64,000 bases of DNA, from NCBI GenBank assembly GCA_964647585.1, contig CAZYGG010000004.1, forward strand, positions 41,486 to 105,485, in the 5' to 3' direction. Shown here piece by piece: positions 42,538-50,943 of the stretch. Each line of letters begins with the position of its first letter. The first letter of the stretch is position 1. This stretch comes from CAJINA01 sp964647585. GTDB taxonomy: Bacteria; Desulfobacterota; Desulfobacteria; Desulfobacterales; CAJINA01. The notes under the pieces were generated by a model. That model was given only the letters and a program-made list of their open reading frames with translations, had not been told where the DNA came from and ran no database searches. Made by a program: the position numbers and the translations under genes.

Positions 42538-43469
42538 TACGCCTGATCTTGATCGGCTTGCTGGCCGGCCTGTTTTTCAGCTCTACTTTCATCTTAAACC
42601 GGGTCATGAGCCTGGAAGGGGGGTACTGGGTCTGGAGTGCGAGCCTGCGCTACGGCTACATGATTCTCTTTCTGGTGGCGTGGTTCCTGCTTTTCAAAGG
42701 CCCCGGTGAATTGAAGAAGGTCTTTCAGCTATTTTTGAAAAACATAGGTTTCTGGACCCTGGCCGGCACGGTGGGGTTCGGTTTATTTTACGCCCTGATC
42801 TGCTACAGCGCCGACCATGCACCGGGGTGGGTAGTGGCCACCACCTGGCAGTTTACCATCATCGCCACCCTCTTTGTCCTGCTCTTTTTCGGCCGCTCTT
42901 TTCCCAGAAAAACCTGGCTTTTTTCAGCCATTGTCTTTGGCGGGGTTCTCATGGTCAACTTGAGTCTGGCGGAGAGTACCGGGCTGAAGGAACTCGTGGC
43001 CGGGGCCGTTCCTGTCCTGGTCGCCGCCTTCTGCTACCCGCTGGGCAACCAGATGGTCTGGGAGGCCACCAATGGGAATAAAAAACTTCCTGACATCAGC
43101 AGCCCGGTTTTAGACACGCCGTTTGCCCGGGTCCTGCTCATGTCCTTAGGCTCTTTGCCGTTGTGGCTGCTTTTGATAATGACGACCGCGCCGCCGCCGC
43201 CATCGACCGGCCAGTTGCTTAACACGGCCCTGGTTGCCCTTTTTTCCGGAGTCGCCGCCACCAGCCTGTTTCTACAGGCCCGCAACCTGTCGAAAACCGC
43301 AGGGGAACTGGCCGCGGTTGACGCCACCCAGTCCAGCGAGGTAATATTCGCGCTGCTCGGCGAAATCGTGATCATCGGTGCGGCTTTTCCGGATCTGTTT
43401 TCCCTGGTCGGCATCGGGATTACCTGTACCGGGATCATCTTGTTTGTCCGCTTCCAGGAACAATCCTGA
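42534..43469 (+). CDS. DMT-type multidrug/metabolite efflux transporter
   Basis: A 311-residue membrane protein with ten hydrophobic segments, resembling the multidrug-resistance efflux transporter family within the DMT superfamily. Distinctive phrases are GLFFSSTFILNRVMSLEGGY, FCYPLGNQMVWEATNG and AVDATQSSEVIFALLGEI. The substrate is unknown. It is coupled by overlap to the 85-residue orphan gene and is followed by two short repeats before a Nudix gene. Confidence 0.85.
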   Translation: MIRLILIGLLAGLFFSSTFILNRVMSLEGGYWVWSASLRYGYMILFLVAWFLLFKGPGELKKVFQLFLKNIGFWTLAGTVGFGLFYALICYSADHAPGWVVATTWQFTIIATLFVLLFFGRSFPRKTWLFSAIVFGGVLMVNLSLAESTGLKELVAGAVPVLVAAFCYPLGNQMVWEATNGNKKLPDISSPVLDTPFARVLLMSLGSLPLWLLLIMTTAPPPPSTGQLLNTALVALFSGVAATSLFLQARNLSKTAGELAAVDATQSSEVIFALLGEIVIIGAAFPDLFSLVGIGITCTGIILFVRFQEQS

Positions 43470-43495
43470 TAAATTCGTCCCCGACGAATTTAGCT

Positions 43496-43524
43496 GTGTT
43501 AGGTGTTACGTGTTAAGTGTTAAG
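43496..43524 (+). repeat. short GTGTTACG/TTAAG repeat
   Basis: The run GTGTTACGTGTTAAGTGTTA is closely related to a stretch at 8219-8245 upstream of ftsZ (AAGTGTTACGTTTTAAGTTT). Both are intergenic; no function can be assigned. Confidence 0.45.
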
Positions 43525-43541
43525 AAAGGCCAAGTAGAGAG

Positions 43542-43580
43542 CCTGACCCGATCCTGAGGAATAGGCTTCAAAGTAGGAAT
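43542..43580 (+). repeat. ~35-bp dispersed motif, copy 4 (degenerate)
   Basis: GACCCGATCCTGAGGAATAG is a diverged form of the core TGGCCCTGAGGACCAAG. It lies in the spacer immediately before the Nudix gene at 43585, so it overlaps that gene's leader. Confidence 0.5.
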
Positions 43581-43584
43581 AATA

Positions 43585-44244
43585 ATGATCTGCGACGAAA
43601 AACTAAAACACCATATTCAGGAAAACTTGGATCATTTTCAAACCAGGACCCATTTGAAGGAAGGTGTCCAGCAGGCGGCGGTGGCCCTGACCATCGTGGA
43701 TGTCGCCCATGGCTCAGGTGACTATGAGCTGCCCAGTTACACCACCCCACAACCGGATGCCGCGCTTATTTTGACCCGTCGCAGTAAGAATCTCAGGAAC
43801 CATTCCGGCCAGTGGGCTCTTCCCGGGGGGCGCCGGGACAGCGGTGAGACAGCGGCTGAGACGGCCCTGCGTGAACTTTCCGAGGAAGTTGGCCTGGACC
43901 TGGCACCGGACCGGGTAATCGGCACCCTGGACGATTTTACGACCCGTTCCGGTTTTGTTATCACCCCGGTTGTGATATGGGGCGGTGAGCAGATCGACCT
44001 GGTTCCCAACCCGGCGGAAGTCGCTTCCATCCACCGGATACCGCTGACCGAGTTTCTGCGGTCGGACGCGCCGTTGATCCATGAGAGTCCGGACAGCGAG
44101 GCGCCGCTCATCTTGATGCCGGTGGGCAACACCTGCATCGCGGCACCGACAGCGGCCATGCTTTACCAGTTTCGGGAAGTGGCCCTGTTGGGTAAGAGTA
44201 CCCGGGTGGCGCATTATGAGCAGCCGGCGTTTGCATGGAAATGA
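43585..44244 (+). CDS. Nudix hydrolase (CoA pyrophosphatase NudL-like)
   Basis: The Nudix box GGRRDSGETAAETALRELSE followed by EVGL is complete. The preceding AALILTRRSKNLRNHSGQWALPGG resembles the CoA-diphosphatase (UPF0035) signature, where LTxRSxxLxxHxGQxxFPGG is diagnostic. At 219 aa it has the length of NudL-type enzymes. It likely hydrolyses CoA or its derivatives, but the substrate is inferred. The ATG at 43585 is preceded by only a weak ribosome-binding sequence, and a repeat lies directly upstream. Confidence 0.85.
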   Translation: MICDEKLKHHIQENLDHFQTRTHLKEGVQQAAVALTIVDVAHGSGDYELPSYTTPQPDAALILTRRSKNLRNHSGQWALPGGRRDSGETAAETALRELSEEVGLDLAPDRVIGTLDDFTTRSGFVITPVVIWGGEQIDLVPNPAEVASIHRIPLTEFLRSDAPLIHESPDSEAPLILMPVGNTCIAAPTAAMLYQFREVALLGKSTRVAHYEQPAFAWK

Positions 44245-44253
44245 GATTTCTAC

Positions 44254-44394
44254 TGAACATCGAACTTCCAACTTCGAATATGGAGGCGCTACGCTTCACT
44301 CATTATGAGTAATAGCATGCCTTGTTATCTGCCAATAAATGCGGGTTTTTATAAATTGGTCGCCGTAGGCGTACTGCAGTTCAAAGTTCAATGT
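44254..44394. repeat. inverted-repeat element, GAACATCGAAC type (second copy)
   Basis: Left arm GAACATCGAACTTCCAACTT (from 44255) and right arm AGTTCAAAGTTCAATGTT (44379-44394) are partly complementary. GGAGGCGCTACGC and GCCGTAGGCGTACTGC add inner pairing. This is the first of three nested or adjacent repeats filling the 640-bp gap 44245-44884, which contains no supported gene. Confidence 0.6.
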
Positions 44395-44531
44395 TGATGA
44401 AGCCGTAAAAAGTACCAAAGCCCGTCACTCCGGCGAAGGCCGGAGTCCAGAAGTACCTGAAATCACTGGATCCCGGCCTTCGCCGGGATGACAAAATAGG
44501 GAAAGATTCGACTTTTTACGAGTTCATCAAA
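44392..44531. repeat. nested palindrome: TTGATGAA/GTAAAAAGT outer arms, GTCATCC-type core
   Basis: The outer arms TTGATGAAGCCGTAAAAAGT (44392-44411) and ACTTTTTACGAGTTCATCAA pair with two mismatches. Inside lies a second palindrome (44423-44492) of the widespread type GTCACTCCGGCGAAGGCCGG...CCGGCCTTCGCCGGGATGAC. The nested structure would form a long cruciform or RNA hairpin. Confidence 0.7.
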
Positions 44532-44566
44532 GGTTCGAGGGCAATAACCAAATTCAAAACCATGCA

Positions 44567-44727
44567 TCGCGCCAAGACGCAAAGACGCAAAGAAAAACAG
44601 ATTGCTTTCCCGCTACGCGGGATTAAAACTAAAAAAGGCCCTTGTTGGGGTTCGCTAAGGGTTTTTGCGCGTCAGCGCAAACCCATTCTGCCCTTGACCT
44701 TCTCTGCGTCTTTGCGTCTTGGCGCGA
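44567..44727. repeat. GCGCCAAGACGCAAAGACGC inverted-repeat element
   Basis: TCGCGCCAAGACGCAAAGAC (from 44567) is mirrored by GTCTTTGCGTCTTGGCGCGA (to 44727), an almost perfect inverted repeat of about 24 bp with ~110 bp between. It is intergenic, upstream of the old yellow enzyme gene. The rest of the gap to 44884 shows only an AT-rich stretch that may hold that gene's promoter. Confidence 0.7.
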
Positions 44728-44884
44728 TGAACAGGTTTTGACCTTCTTTGTATCTCTGGCAGACAAGCTGCACTTCCCGCTATTTTATATGACAATGGCG
44801 GGTCGCGCGAGAATATTGCTTTTGTTTGATGTTCATGATTTTGGAATTCAATTTGTTTGATGAATCATTATAAGGAGAAACTTT

Positions 44885-46012
44885 ATGGCAACCTTATTTG
44901 AAGAAACGACTATTAACGGCATGACCCTGAAAAACAGGATCGTGCGTTCAGCCACCTGGGAAGGTATGGCCCAGCCGGATGGCCGGCCCACACCAAAGAT
45001 GGTTGATTTTTATCGCCAACTGGCTACCGGCGGAGTGGGTCTTATCATTTCCGGCTTTGCGTTTGTCCAGCCGGATGGCAAGGCGTTACCGGGTCAGATG
45101 GGTATCCACACCGATGACTTTGCCGATGAGTATCGGGCTCTCACCAGCGCGGTCCACGCAGCCGGGGGGAAAATAGCCGTTCAACTGGTTCATGCCGGCG
45201 GTCAAACCATGAGTGAAACCATTGGCCGCAAACCGCTGGCGCCATCGGCTGTCGAAGTCGACCAGTTCCAGGAAACCCCCGCCGAATTGACCCAGGAGCA
45301 AATAGAGCAGATTGTAACGTCTTTCGGGGAAGGCGCGCGCAGAGCTAAAGCGTGGGGGTTTGACGGGGTTCAGTTCCATGGTGCGCACGGTTACCTGATC
45401 AACCAGTTTCTTTCACCGCTGACAAACCAGCGGCTGGATGTATACGGGGGCAGTATCGGAAAACGGATTCGTTTTCTCATGGAGGTATACCGGGCGGTCC
45501 GGAAACAGGTGGGCCCCGATTTCCCGGTCATGATCAAACTCAATGCGTCCGATAACCTCAAGGGCGGTCTGGTCGCCCAGGACGCCGACTATGCCGCCCG
45601 CCGGCTATCTGAAGCCGGAATCGATGCGGTGGAAGTATCCGCCGGCACCCCGGCTTCCGGGAAAAAGAACCCGGCCCGCCAAAAAATCATCAACCCGGAT
45701 AAAGAAGCTTACAATCTCGAGCTGGCCCGGATGGTGAAAGGCGCGGTGAGCTGCCCGGTCATGGTAGTGGGCGGCTATCGGTCCTATGCGGTCGCGGAAA
45801 AAACCATCAGTGAAGAATTAATGGATTACGTGGCCATGGCTCGCCCCCTCATCCATGAACCCGACCTGCCCACCCGCTGGCAGCAGGGCGACGACCGCGG
45901 CACGGTTGGCTGTATTTCCTGCAACGGCTGCTTCGGACCGGGCCTGAACGAAGGCGGCATTTATTGTGTGATAAAGAAAAAGGAGCGGAAAAAGGCAGCC
46001 CCAAGCAAATGA
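44885..46012 (+). CDS. NADH:flavin oxidoreductase, old yellow enzyme family
   Basis: This FMN-dependent TIM-barrel ene-reductase is 375 aa. Seen are the N-terminal NRIVRSATWEGMA, the FMN/substrate region QLVHAGGQ, FHGAHGYLINQFLSPLTNQR, and the phosphate-binding VMVVGGYRS and DYVAMARPLIHEPD. A Cys-rich stretch (CISCNGCFGPG) lies near residues 342-352, as in larger OYE relatives that bind Fe-S, but no further domain follows. The physiological substrate is unknown. Its stop overlaps the thiolase-like gene start by four bases (ATGA), so the two are likely one transcription unit. AGGAGAAAC precedes the ATG. Confidence 0.9.
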   Translation: MATLFEETTINGMTLKNRIVRSATWEGMAQPDGRPTPKMVDFYRQLATGGVGLIISGFAFVQPDGKALPGQMGIHTDDFADEYRALTSAVHAAGGKIAVQLVHAGGQTMSETIGRKPLAPSAVEVDQFQETPAELTQEQIEQIVTSFGEGARRAKAWGFDGVQFHGAHGYLINQFLSPLTNQRLDVYGGSIGKRIRFLMEVYRAVRKQVGPDFPVMIKLNASDNLKGGLVAQDADYAARRLSEAGIDAVEVSAGTPASGKKNPARQKIINPDKEAYNLELARMVKGAVSCPVMVVGGYRSYAVAEKTISEELMDYVAMARPLIHEPDLPTRWQQGDDRGTVGCISCNGCFGPGLNEGGIYCVIKKKERKKAAPSK

Positions 46013-47505
46013 AAAACCAGGTTGTCATCGCAGGCTGGGGCCAGGTAACGCAGCCCAAAGAGCAGGCTGAAAATCTTTGCGACCCGCTGGGCCTGATGGC
46101 CGCGGCAGCTTTAAAAGCCGGCAAAGTTACCGGGATGCCAGATACCTTGCGAAATCTTGACGGCATCCTGGTGGTCCGGCCCTTGAGTGCCCACTATCCT
46201 TCCGTGGCCGCGCAACTGGCTGAAAAAATCGGGGCGTCACCTCGCTTTACCGCGGTTTCCAAAATCGGCGGGAACTCTCCGCAATCAATGGTAAACCAGG
46301 CTGCGGGAATGATCGCCCGCGGGGAACTCGAAACCATCCTGATCGCGGGCGCCGAAGCCTATTATCCGCGGGGGACCCAGCCGGCTCCCGCCGGCAACGC
46401 CCTGTTCAAAGGCCTGCCGGAAGATTACAATGGAGACGACACCATTGGCAGCACCGACCTTGAACAGCGTCACGGCATCGTACAACCCCTGCATGGCTTC
46501 CCCCTGTTCGAAACCGCCCTCTGGGCCGAGTCCGGCCTGTCCCGGGAGGCCTACCTTCAGCGAATCGGCGAACTCTGGGCCAAATTCAGTGAAGTGGCCG
46601 TGCGGCACCCCAACGCCTGGACCGGTCTAAAACGCTCGGCAATGGAAATCAGCACACCAACCGCAGCCAACCGGTTTATCTCCCTGCCCTACACAAAATA
46701 CATGAACCCGCTGGTCACCGTGGACCAGGGGGCGGCTCTCATTCTAACCAGCGGAAATAAAGCCCAACACTACACCCGCAAAGGAAATCGCCCGGTTTAT
46801 TTTCGAGGCGGCGGCTACGCCGAGGACCGCCAGCGCTTTTTAGTAGAAAAAAGCGACTTTGTGTCCAGCCCTCCCCTGAAAGCCGCCGTGGACAAAGCCC
46901 TGGCACGGGCCTGCCTCAGCCTGAATGATATTGCCAGCTTTGATCTCTACAGCTGCTTTCCCTGCGCCGTCTCCATCGCCCGGCGCACGCTGGCCCTGGA
47001 CGCGGATGACCCGCGCCCTTTGACGCTCACCGGCGGGCTCGGTTTCTTCGGGGGCCCGGGCAACAACTACAGCCTGCATGCCATCGCCACACTGGCAAAA
47101 GCCATTGCAACCGGAGAAACGGAAAACGGGCTGGTCACCGCTCTGGGCTGGTTTCTGCATAAACACGCGGCCGGAGTTTACAGTGCCGTGCCGGCCGATA
47201 CCGACCTCGGTACGCATGACCTTGCCGACCGGAAAGATTATCTTGCAGGAGAAGAACCGGTAAAAATTACCGACCGGGCATCCGGGTCCGGCCATATCGA
47301 AACCTACACGGTGAAGTTTTCCAGGGAGGGTCAACCGGAAACAGCCGTCATCTACGGCCGGACCGCAACCGGCTTTCGTTTTGTTGCGCAGACGCCGGCT
47401 GAGCCTGACGTGATGAATCAGCTGATCCTGGAAAACCAGGTGGGTCGGTCTGTACGGTTACAGTATGATGATCGGCGTGGGGTCAATATTGCCGATATAG
47501 TGTAG
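46009..47505 (+). CDS. thiolase-superfamily protein (acetyl-CoA acetyltransferase-like)
   Basis: The 498-residue product has the two-half thiolase fold: AGWGQVTQPKEQAENLCDPL at the start, GGNSPQSMVNQAAGMIARGE, the GAEAYY region, and FDLYSCFPCAVSIARRTLAL plus GFFGGPGNNYSLHAIATLAK. In true thiolases a nucleophilic Cys precedes the GGNS-like region; here that position is Lys/Ile-Gly, so this is closer to the Cys-less thiolase-like/SCP-x group, whose activities are poorly known. The ATG at 46009 is chosen because it overlaps the OYE stop and gives a family-like N-terminus. Confidence 0.82.
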   Translation: MKNQVVIAGWGQVTQPKEQAENLCDPLGLMAAAALKAGKVTGMPDTLRNLDGILVVRPLSAHYPSVAAQLAEKIGASPRFTAVSKIGGNSPQSMVNQAAGMIARGELETILIAGAEAYYPRGTQPAPAGNALFKGLPEDYNGDDTIGSTDLEQRHGIVQPLHGFPLFETALWAESGLSREAYLQRIGELWAKFSEVAVRHPNAWTGLKRSAMEISTPTAANRFISLPYTKYMNPLVTVDQGAALILTSGNKAQHYTRKGNRPVYFRGGGYAEDRQRFLVEKSDFVSSPPLKAAVDKALARACLSLNDIASFDLYSCFPCAVSIARRTLALDADDPRPLTLTGGLGFFGGPGNNYSLHAIATLAKAIATGETENGLVTALGWFLHKHAAGVYSAVPADTDLGTHDLADRKDYLAGEEPVKITDRASGSGHIETYTVKFSREGQPETAVIYGRTATGFRFVAQTPAEPDVMNQLILENQVGRSVRLQYDDRRGVNIADIV

Positions 47506-47516
47506 CGCAGGTATGA

Positions 47517-48128
47517 CTAAGCGGCGGGTGTCGCCTTAACAATATCTGCAGAAATCGACTTGAGCGGATATTTACCGGAGATATCCTGGTAAAAAGACCT
47601 TATGATCTGCATATCCGCCTCGATGTCGCCGGTCGGCTGGAGAACGGAACCGATCCCCCCCACTTTTCTTTTGTAATCCAAAAATCCCATTGCGATGGGA
47701 ACCCCGGCGCCGTTGGCGATATGGTAAAAGCCGGTTTTCCAGTTGAGCACCCTTTTACGGGTACCGGCCGGCGGCACAGTGAGGACCAGGCTGTCATTTT
47801 TCGCAAATTGCTCAATGGACTGGGCCACCACATTATTCGCCTTTGACCGGTCAACGGGAATCCCGCCCAGCCACTTAAAAAGACTGCCGAAAGGCCAACG
47901 AAAGATGGCGTCTTTGCCCATCCAGTAAATCTTGGCCCGCAGGACAAAAGCGATAAACAGCATGTACGGCAGATCCCAGTTGGTGGTATGGGGGGCGGCA
48001 ATCAGAACCAGTTTGGACGTTTTGGGGAGACTGCCCGTGGCCCGCCAGCCGTTGATCCACAAAAAAACGATTGAAAACCAGCGGACCAGGGTCCGTATGA
48101 CCGGTGTATCAAAAATGGTGTAATTCAA
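47517..48128 (-). CDS. 1-acyl-glycerol-3-phosphate acyltransferase-like (PlsC family)
   Basis: The 203-residue protein carries the acyltransferase HX4D motif as APHTTNWDLPYML and a weakened second motif PPAGTRKRV (usually EGTR). The variant with HTTNWD is found in a PlsC-related group that acylates lysophospholipids or other glycerol phosphates. An N-terminal membrane helix is likely (residues ~8-26). The start is a TTG at 48128 with GGGGG about eight bases upstream. It is transcribed opposite to its neighbours, and a strong terminator-like hairpin lies in its leader at 48165-48188. Confidence 0.85.
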   Translation of the reverse strand: MNYTIFDTPVIRTLVRWFSIVFLWINGWRATGSLPKTSKLVLIAAPHTTNWDLPYMLFIAFVLRAKIYWMGKDAIFRWPFGSLFKWLGGIPVDRSKANNVVAQSIEQFAKNDSLVLTVPPAGTRKRVLNWKTGFYHIANGAGVPIAMGFLDYKRKVGGIGSVLQPTGDIEADMQIIRSFYQDISGKYPLKSISADIVKATPAA

Positions 48129-48164
48129 CTTTCATCCCCCTGTAACGCGTGTGGTCCGCCCAGT

Positions 48165-48188
48165 AAAAAACCCGGTTGCCAACCGGGT
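48165..48188 (-). terminator. intrinsic terminator in the leader of the PlsC-like gene
   Basis: On the minus strand, ACCCGGTT-GGC-AACCGGGT is followed at once by six T residues. No minus-strand gene lies to the right, and the PlsC-like start codon is only 37 bases further on. It may therefore be an attenuator or the end of a small RNA. Confidence 0.7.
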
Positions 48189-48199
48189 CCCTGACATAT

Positions 48200-48376
48200 A
48201 GAAGCTACCTCAAAAAAGTCTTTTGGCCCAACCTCGGCGTTGGGCGCTCGGTTAAAATCCTCAAAATACCCGATGTATTCCTCCGGTTTTAACCTCACGT
48301 CCGCCTTGCCTGTCGGGCGTAGCTCGCAGAGCGAAGACTGGACCTTGAACCAAAATCCATTCTTGAGATAGCTTCT
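48200..48376. repeat. 177-bp element with AGAAGCTACCTCAA ends
   Basis: The 14-bp ends AGAAGCTACCTCAA (48200-48213) and TTGAGATAGCTTCT (48363-48376) are inverted repeats with one mismatch. Single related ends occur at 25233-25250 and 60243-60258. It has no coding capacity. Confidence 0.6.
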
Positions 48377-48609
48377 AGTCAAAATTGCCTGTTGATTATC
48401 CATACTATCGGGAAATAACCAGGTGATGTAAAGCTGGTGAGCCTGTTTTACAAAACTTTTACACTTTGACCCGCAAGCCCGTACGGCGACATCCCGAGAA
48501 CACTCAATATATTGGTTTAAAACATATTTTACGATAGCTGCTATTGAAGTTTAGTGCATTTGAAGCTATAAAAATTTTACTGTAAAAACAATTCTGAAGG
48601 AGGATGACC

Positions 48610-49491
48610 ATGGCAGATATGGACGGATTGAAGGCAGGCAAAAACTATCATCTTGATAAACCTCAGGAAACAGAGGGTTTTTTCCTGAAGGGCTGCGGCA
48701 ACCTGGACTGGGGAATGAAAAACAGGCTGGCCCGGATTTTCAACCCGAAATCGGGGCGCACGGTGATGCTGGCCATCGATCACGGCTATTTCCAGGGGCC
48801 GACCACCGGCCTGGAGCGCGTGGATATCGACATCATGCCCATTGCCCCCCACGCGGACACCCTCATGCTGACCCGCGGCATCCTGCGCACCGTGGTGCCG
48901 GCATCCTATACCCAGCCGATCGTCCTGCGGGTTTCCGGCGGCACCAGCATCCTCAAGGAATTATCCAATGAGGAAATTGCGGTGAGCATCGAGGAATCGA
49001 TCCGCCTGAACGTCTGCGCCATGGCGGTCCAGGTCTTCATCGGCGGCGAATTTGAAAAACAGTCGATCACCAACATGGCCAAAATGGTAGATATGGGCAA
49101 CCGCTACGGCATTCCCACCCTGGCTGTCACCGCCGTGGGTACGGATATGGCCCGGGATGCCCGCTATTTTCGCCTGGCCACCCGGATCTGTGCCGAACTG
49201 GGCGCCACTTACGTCAAATCCTATTACATCCCGGAAGGTTTTGAAACGGTTACCGCCGCCTGCCCGGTGCCCATCGTCATGGCGGGCGGTAAAAAGATTC
49301 CCGAACTGGATGCGCTGACCATGGCCTATAACGCCGTGCAGCAGGGCGCCGCAGGGGTGGACATGGGCCGCAACATTTTCCAATCTGATTCCCCTATTGC
49401 CATGCTCACCGCCATCAAGGCTGTTGTGCATGAAAATGAAACACCCGAAAAGGCGCTCGACCTTTATAATTCGATCAAAAGTCAGGGATAG
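48610..49491 (+). CDS. lsrF: LsrF-type aldolase/thiolase (DhnA family)
   Basis: The whole length follows E. coli LsrF closely: FFLKGCGNLDWGMKNRLARI, VMLAIDHGYFQGPTTGLERV, TRGILRTVVP, VKSYYIPEGFE (with the Schiff-base Lys) and AGVDMGRNIFQSDSPIAM. In enterobacteria LsrF transfers acetyl from the AI-2 breakdown product 3-hydroxy-2,4-pentanedione-5-phosphate to CoA. No other lsr gene is present, so the local substrate may differ. The ATG at 48610 is chosen over 48604 because AGGAGG is seven bases upstream of it (293 aa). Confidence 0.9.
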   Translation: MADMDGLKAGKNYHLDKPQETEGFFLKGCGNLDWGMKNRLARIFNPKSGRTVMLAIDHGYFQGPTTGLERVDIDIMPIAPHADTLMLTRGILRTVVPASYTQPIVLRVSGGTSILKELSNEEIAVSIEESIRLNVCAMAVQVFIGGEFEKQSITNMAKMVDMGNRYGIPTLAVTAVGTDMARDARYFRLATRICAELGATYVKSYYIPEGFETVTAACPVPIVMAGGKKIPELDALTMAYNAVQQGAAGVDMGRNIFQSDSPIAMLTAIKAVVHENETPEKALDLYNSIKSQG

Positions 49492-49498
49492 AAAATAA

Positions 49499-49710
49499 GG
49501 CTGATAGGCAGTAGGCCTTTAGACTGTGGGAAAATCTCGGGGGCATAGCTTTTAGCAATTAGCTCTTAGCGGTTAGCGATCCTGAACTACTCTGCTTTTT
49601 GCATTTCAGCTAAAAGCTAATGGCTAACTGCTAATACCTTCTCACCATAATTGCCAATAATGGATGGGAACTATCTAACAGCCTTCAGCCTACAGCCTGA
49701 ACGCCTGAAG
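49499..49710. repeat. 150-215 bp dispersed element, copy 2
   Basis: This copy shares with the others (34014, 52805) the left arm rich in TAGGC, the phrase CATAGCTTTTAGCAATTAGC, the core TGCATTTCAGCTAAAAGC, and a right arm of CAGCCTTCAGCCTACAGCC. It fills most of the space between lsrF and the alcohol dehydrogenase gene. Confidence 0.8.
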
Positions 49711-49779
49711 CAGTTATCTGCTTATAACCAATGAGAGCTGACTCTGCCCGGCATTTCGGGTGAGCAAGGTGGAACAAAA

Positions 49780-50793
49780 ATGCGCATCGCCGTCTGGTAC
49801 AATAACCGGGATATCCGGATAGAAGCGGTTGACCGGCCCGTTCCCGGGCCCGAGGAGATGCTGGTGAAAATCATCTCCTGCGGTATTTGCGGCAGCGATA
49901 TTGTTGAATGGTACCGACTTCCCCGGGCACCGCTTGTGCCTGGACATGAAATCGGTGGCGAAGTCGTTGAAACAGGCGCAGCCGTCAAAAACTTCATAAC
50001 GGGAGACCGGGTTTTCATCGCCCCGAAAATTCCATGCATGCAGTGCGACTATTGCCGGGCCGGACACTATCCGGTCTGCCCGCATGTCAAAGAACGGCTT
50101 CCGGGCGGATTCTCAGAATTTATCCGAGTCCCGGCGGCCCTGGTGGAAGGCGGCACTTACAAACTCCCGGAAGCCATTTCAACAGACGAGAGCACGTTCA
50201 TAGAACCTTTGGCCTGTGTGGTGAGAGCTCAAAAACTTGCATCTGCTGCGGATCGGCAGACCCTCATGATTTTCGGATGCGGTATGTCCGGGCTCCTGCA
50301 CATCAAACTGGCCAAGGCCAGCGGTTGCCGCGTGGTAGCTGTGGACATCCGTCCGGAACGCCTGGACTGGGCAACCCGGTGCGGTGCGGATATCGTCCTC
50401 AACGCCAGCGAGGATGTCCCCACGCGGCTATTGGCCGAAAACGGCGCCCGGGCGGATGGGATTATCCTCTGTACATCGGCAGTCCCAGCTGTGGAACAGG
50501 CCTGGCAGTGTGTGGACAAGGGCGGCTGCATTGTCTTTTTTGCGGTACCCGGTCCCGACAGGCAGATCACCATCCCGATCAATGATTTCTGGATGAACGA
50601 GGTCACCATCCTGACATCCTATTATTGCGGACCGCCCGACATTGTCCAGGCCATCGAATTGCTCTCAATCCACTCCATCCAGGTGGAGGACCTGATCACC
50701 CACCGCCTGCCCCTGGCTGAAATAGCCCGCGGGTTTGAACTGGTCCTGGAGGGGACCGAGTCGGTGAAAGTAATTATCAAGCCCAACGAGTAG
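49780..50793 (+). CDS. zinc-dependent alcohol dehydrogenase (MDR, sorbitol/threonine-DH-like)
   Basis: A 337-residue medium-chain dehydrogenase. The catalytic-zinc motif CGICGSD and PGHEIGGEV come first. The structural-zinc Cys quartet is CMQCDYCRAGHYPVC, and the Rossmann segment is IFGCGMSGLLHIKLAKASGC, followed by VDIRPERLDWA (Asp suggesting NAD preference). The substrate is a secondary alcohol or polyol of unknown identity. It follows lsrF and may act in the same pathway. No strong ribosome-binding sequence stands out (GCAAGGTGG at a distance). Confidence 0.9.
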   Translation: MRIAVWYNNRDIRIEAVDRPVPGPEEMLVKIISCGICGSDIVEWYRLPRAPLVPGHEIGGEVVETGAAVKNFITGDRVFIAPKIPCMQCDYCRAGHYPVCPHVKERLPGGFSEFIRVPAALVEGGTYKLPEAISTDESTFIEPLACVVRAQKLASAADRQTLMIFGCGMSGLLHIKLAKASGCRVVAVDIRPERLDWATRCGADIVLNASEDVPTRLLAENGARADGIILCTSAVPAVEQAWQCVDKGGCIVFFAVPGPDRQITIPINDFWMNEVTILTSYYCGPPDIVQAIELLSIHSIQVEDLITHRLPLAEIARGFELVLEGTESVKVIIKPNE

Positions 50794-50824
50794 AAAGTGA
50801 GTGTGGAGTGACTTAAGTGATCTT

Positions 50825-50923
50825 GTGCCTAAAGTTGAGGAGTCGCTATGCTCCCCTGGTTTATACAAAATAGTAAAATACCTTAACTTTAGATCACTTG
50901 TAACTTTAGTTCACTTTAGACAC
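50825..50923. repeat. 99-bp terminal-inverted-repeat element, copy B
   Basis: Ends GTGCCTAAAGT (50825-50835) and ACTTTAGACAC (50913-50923) frame an interior close to copy A at 2277-2375 (e.g. GGTTTTATA versus GGTTTATAC, ACTTTAGTTCACTT). Length is identical. It lies between the alcohol dehydrogenase and the glyoxalase-fold gene. Confidence 0.8.
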
Positions 50924-50943
50924 TTGAAATGAGGTTAACCTGT

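Larger units (their letters stand above)
48129..48609. other. divergent intergenic region with terminator and repeat
   Basis: About 480 bp separate the PlsC-like gene (-) from lsrF (+). It contains a minus-strand terminator (48165-48188) and a 177-bp inverted-ended element (48200-48376). The AT-rich part from 48420 to 48600 should hold the lsrF promoter. GAAGGAGG at the end is the lsrF ribosome-binding site. Confidence 0.5.

Noticed and set aside
44642..44860. 72-codon open frame in the repeat pile-up
   Set aside because: It lies across an inverted-repeat arm and has no ribosome-binding site or similarity.
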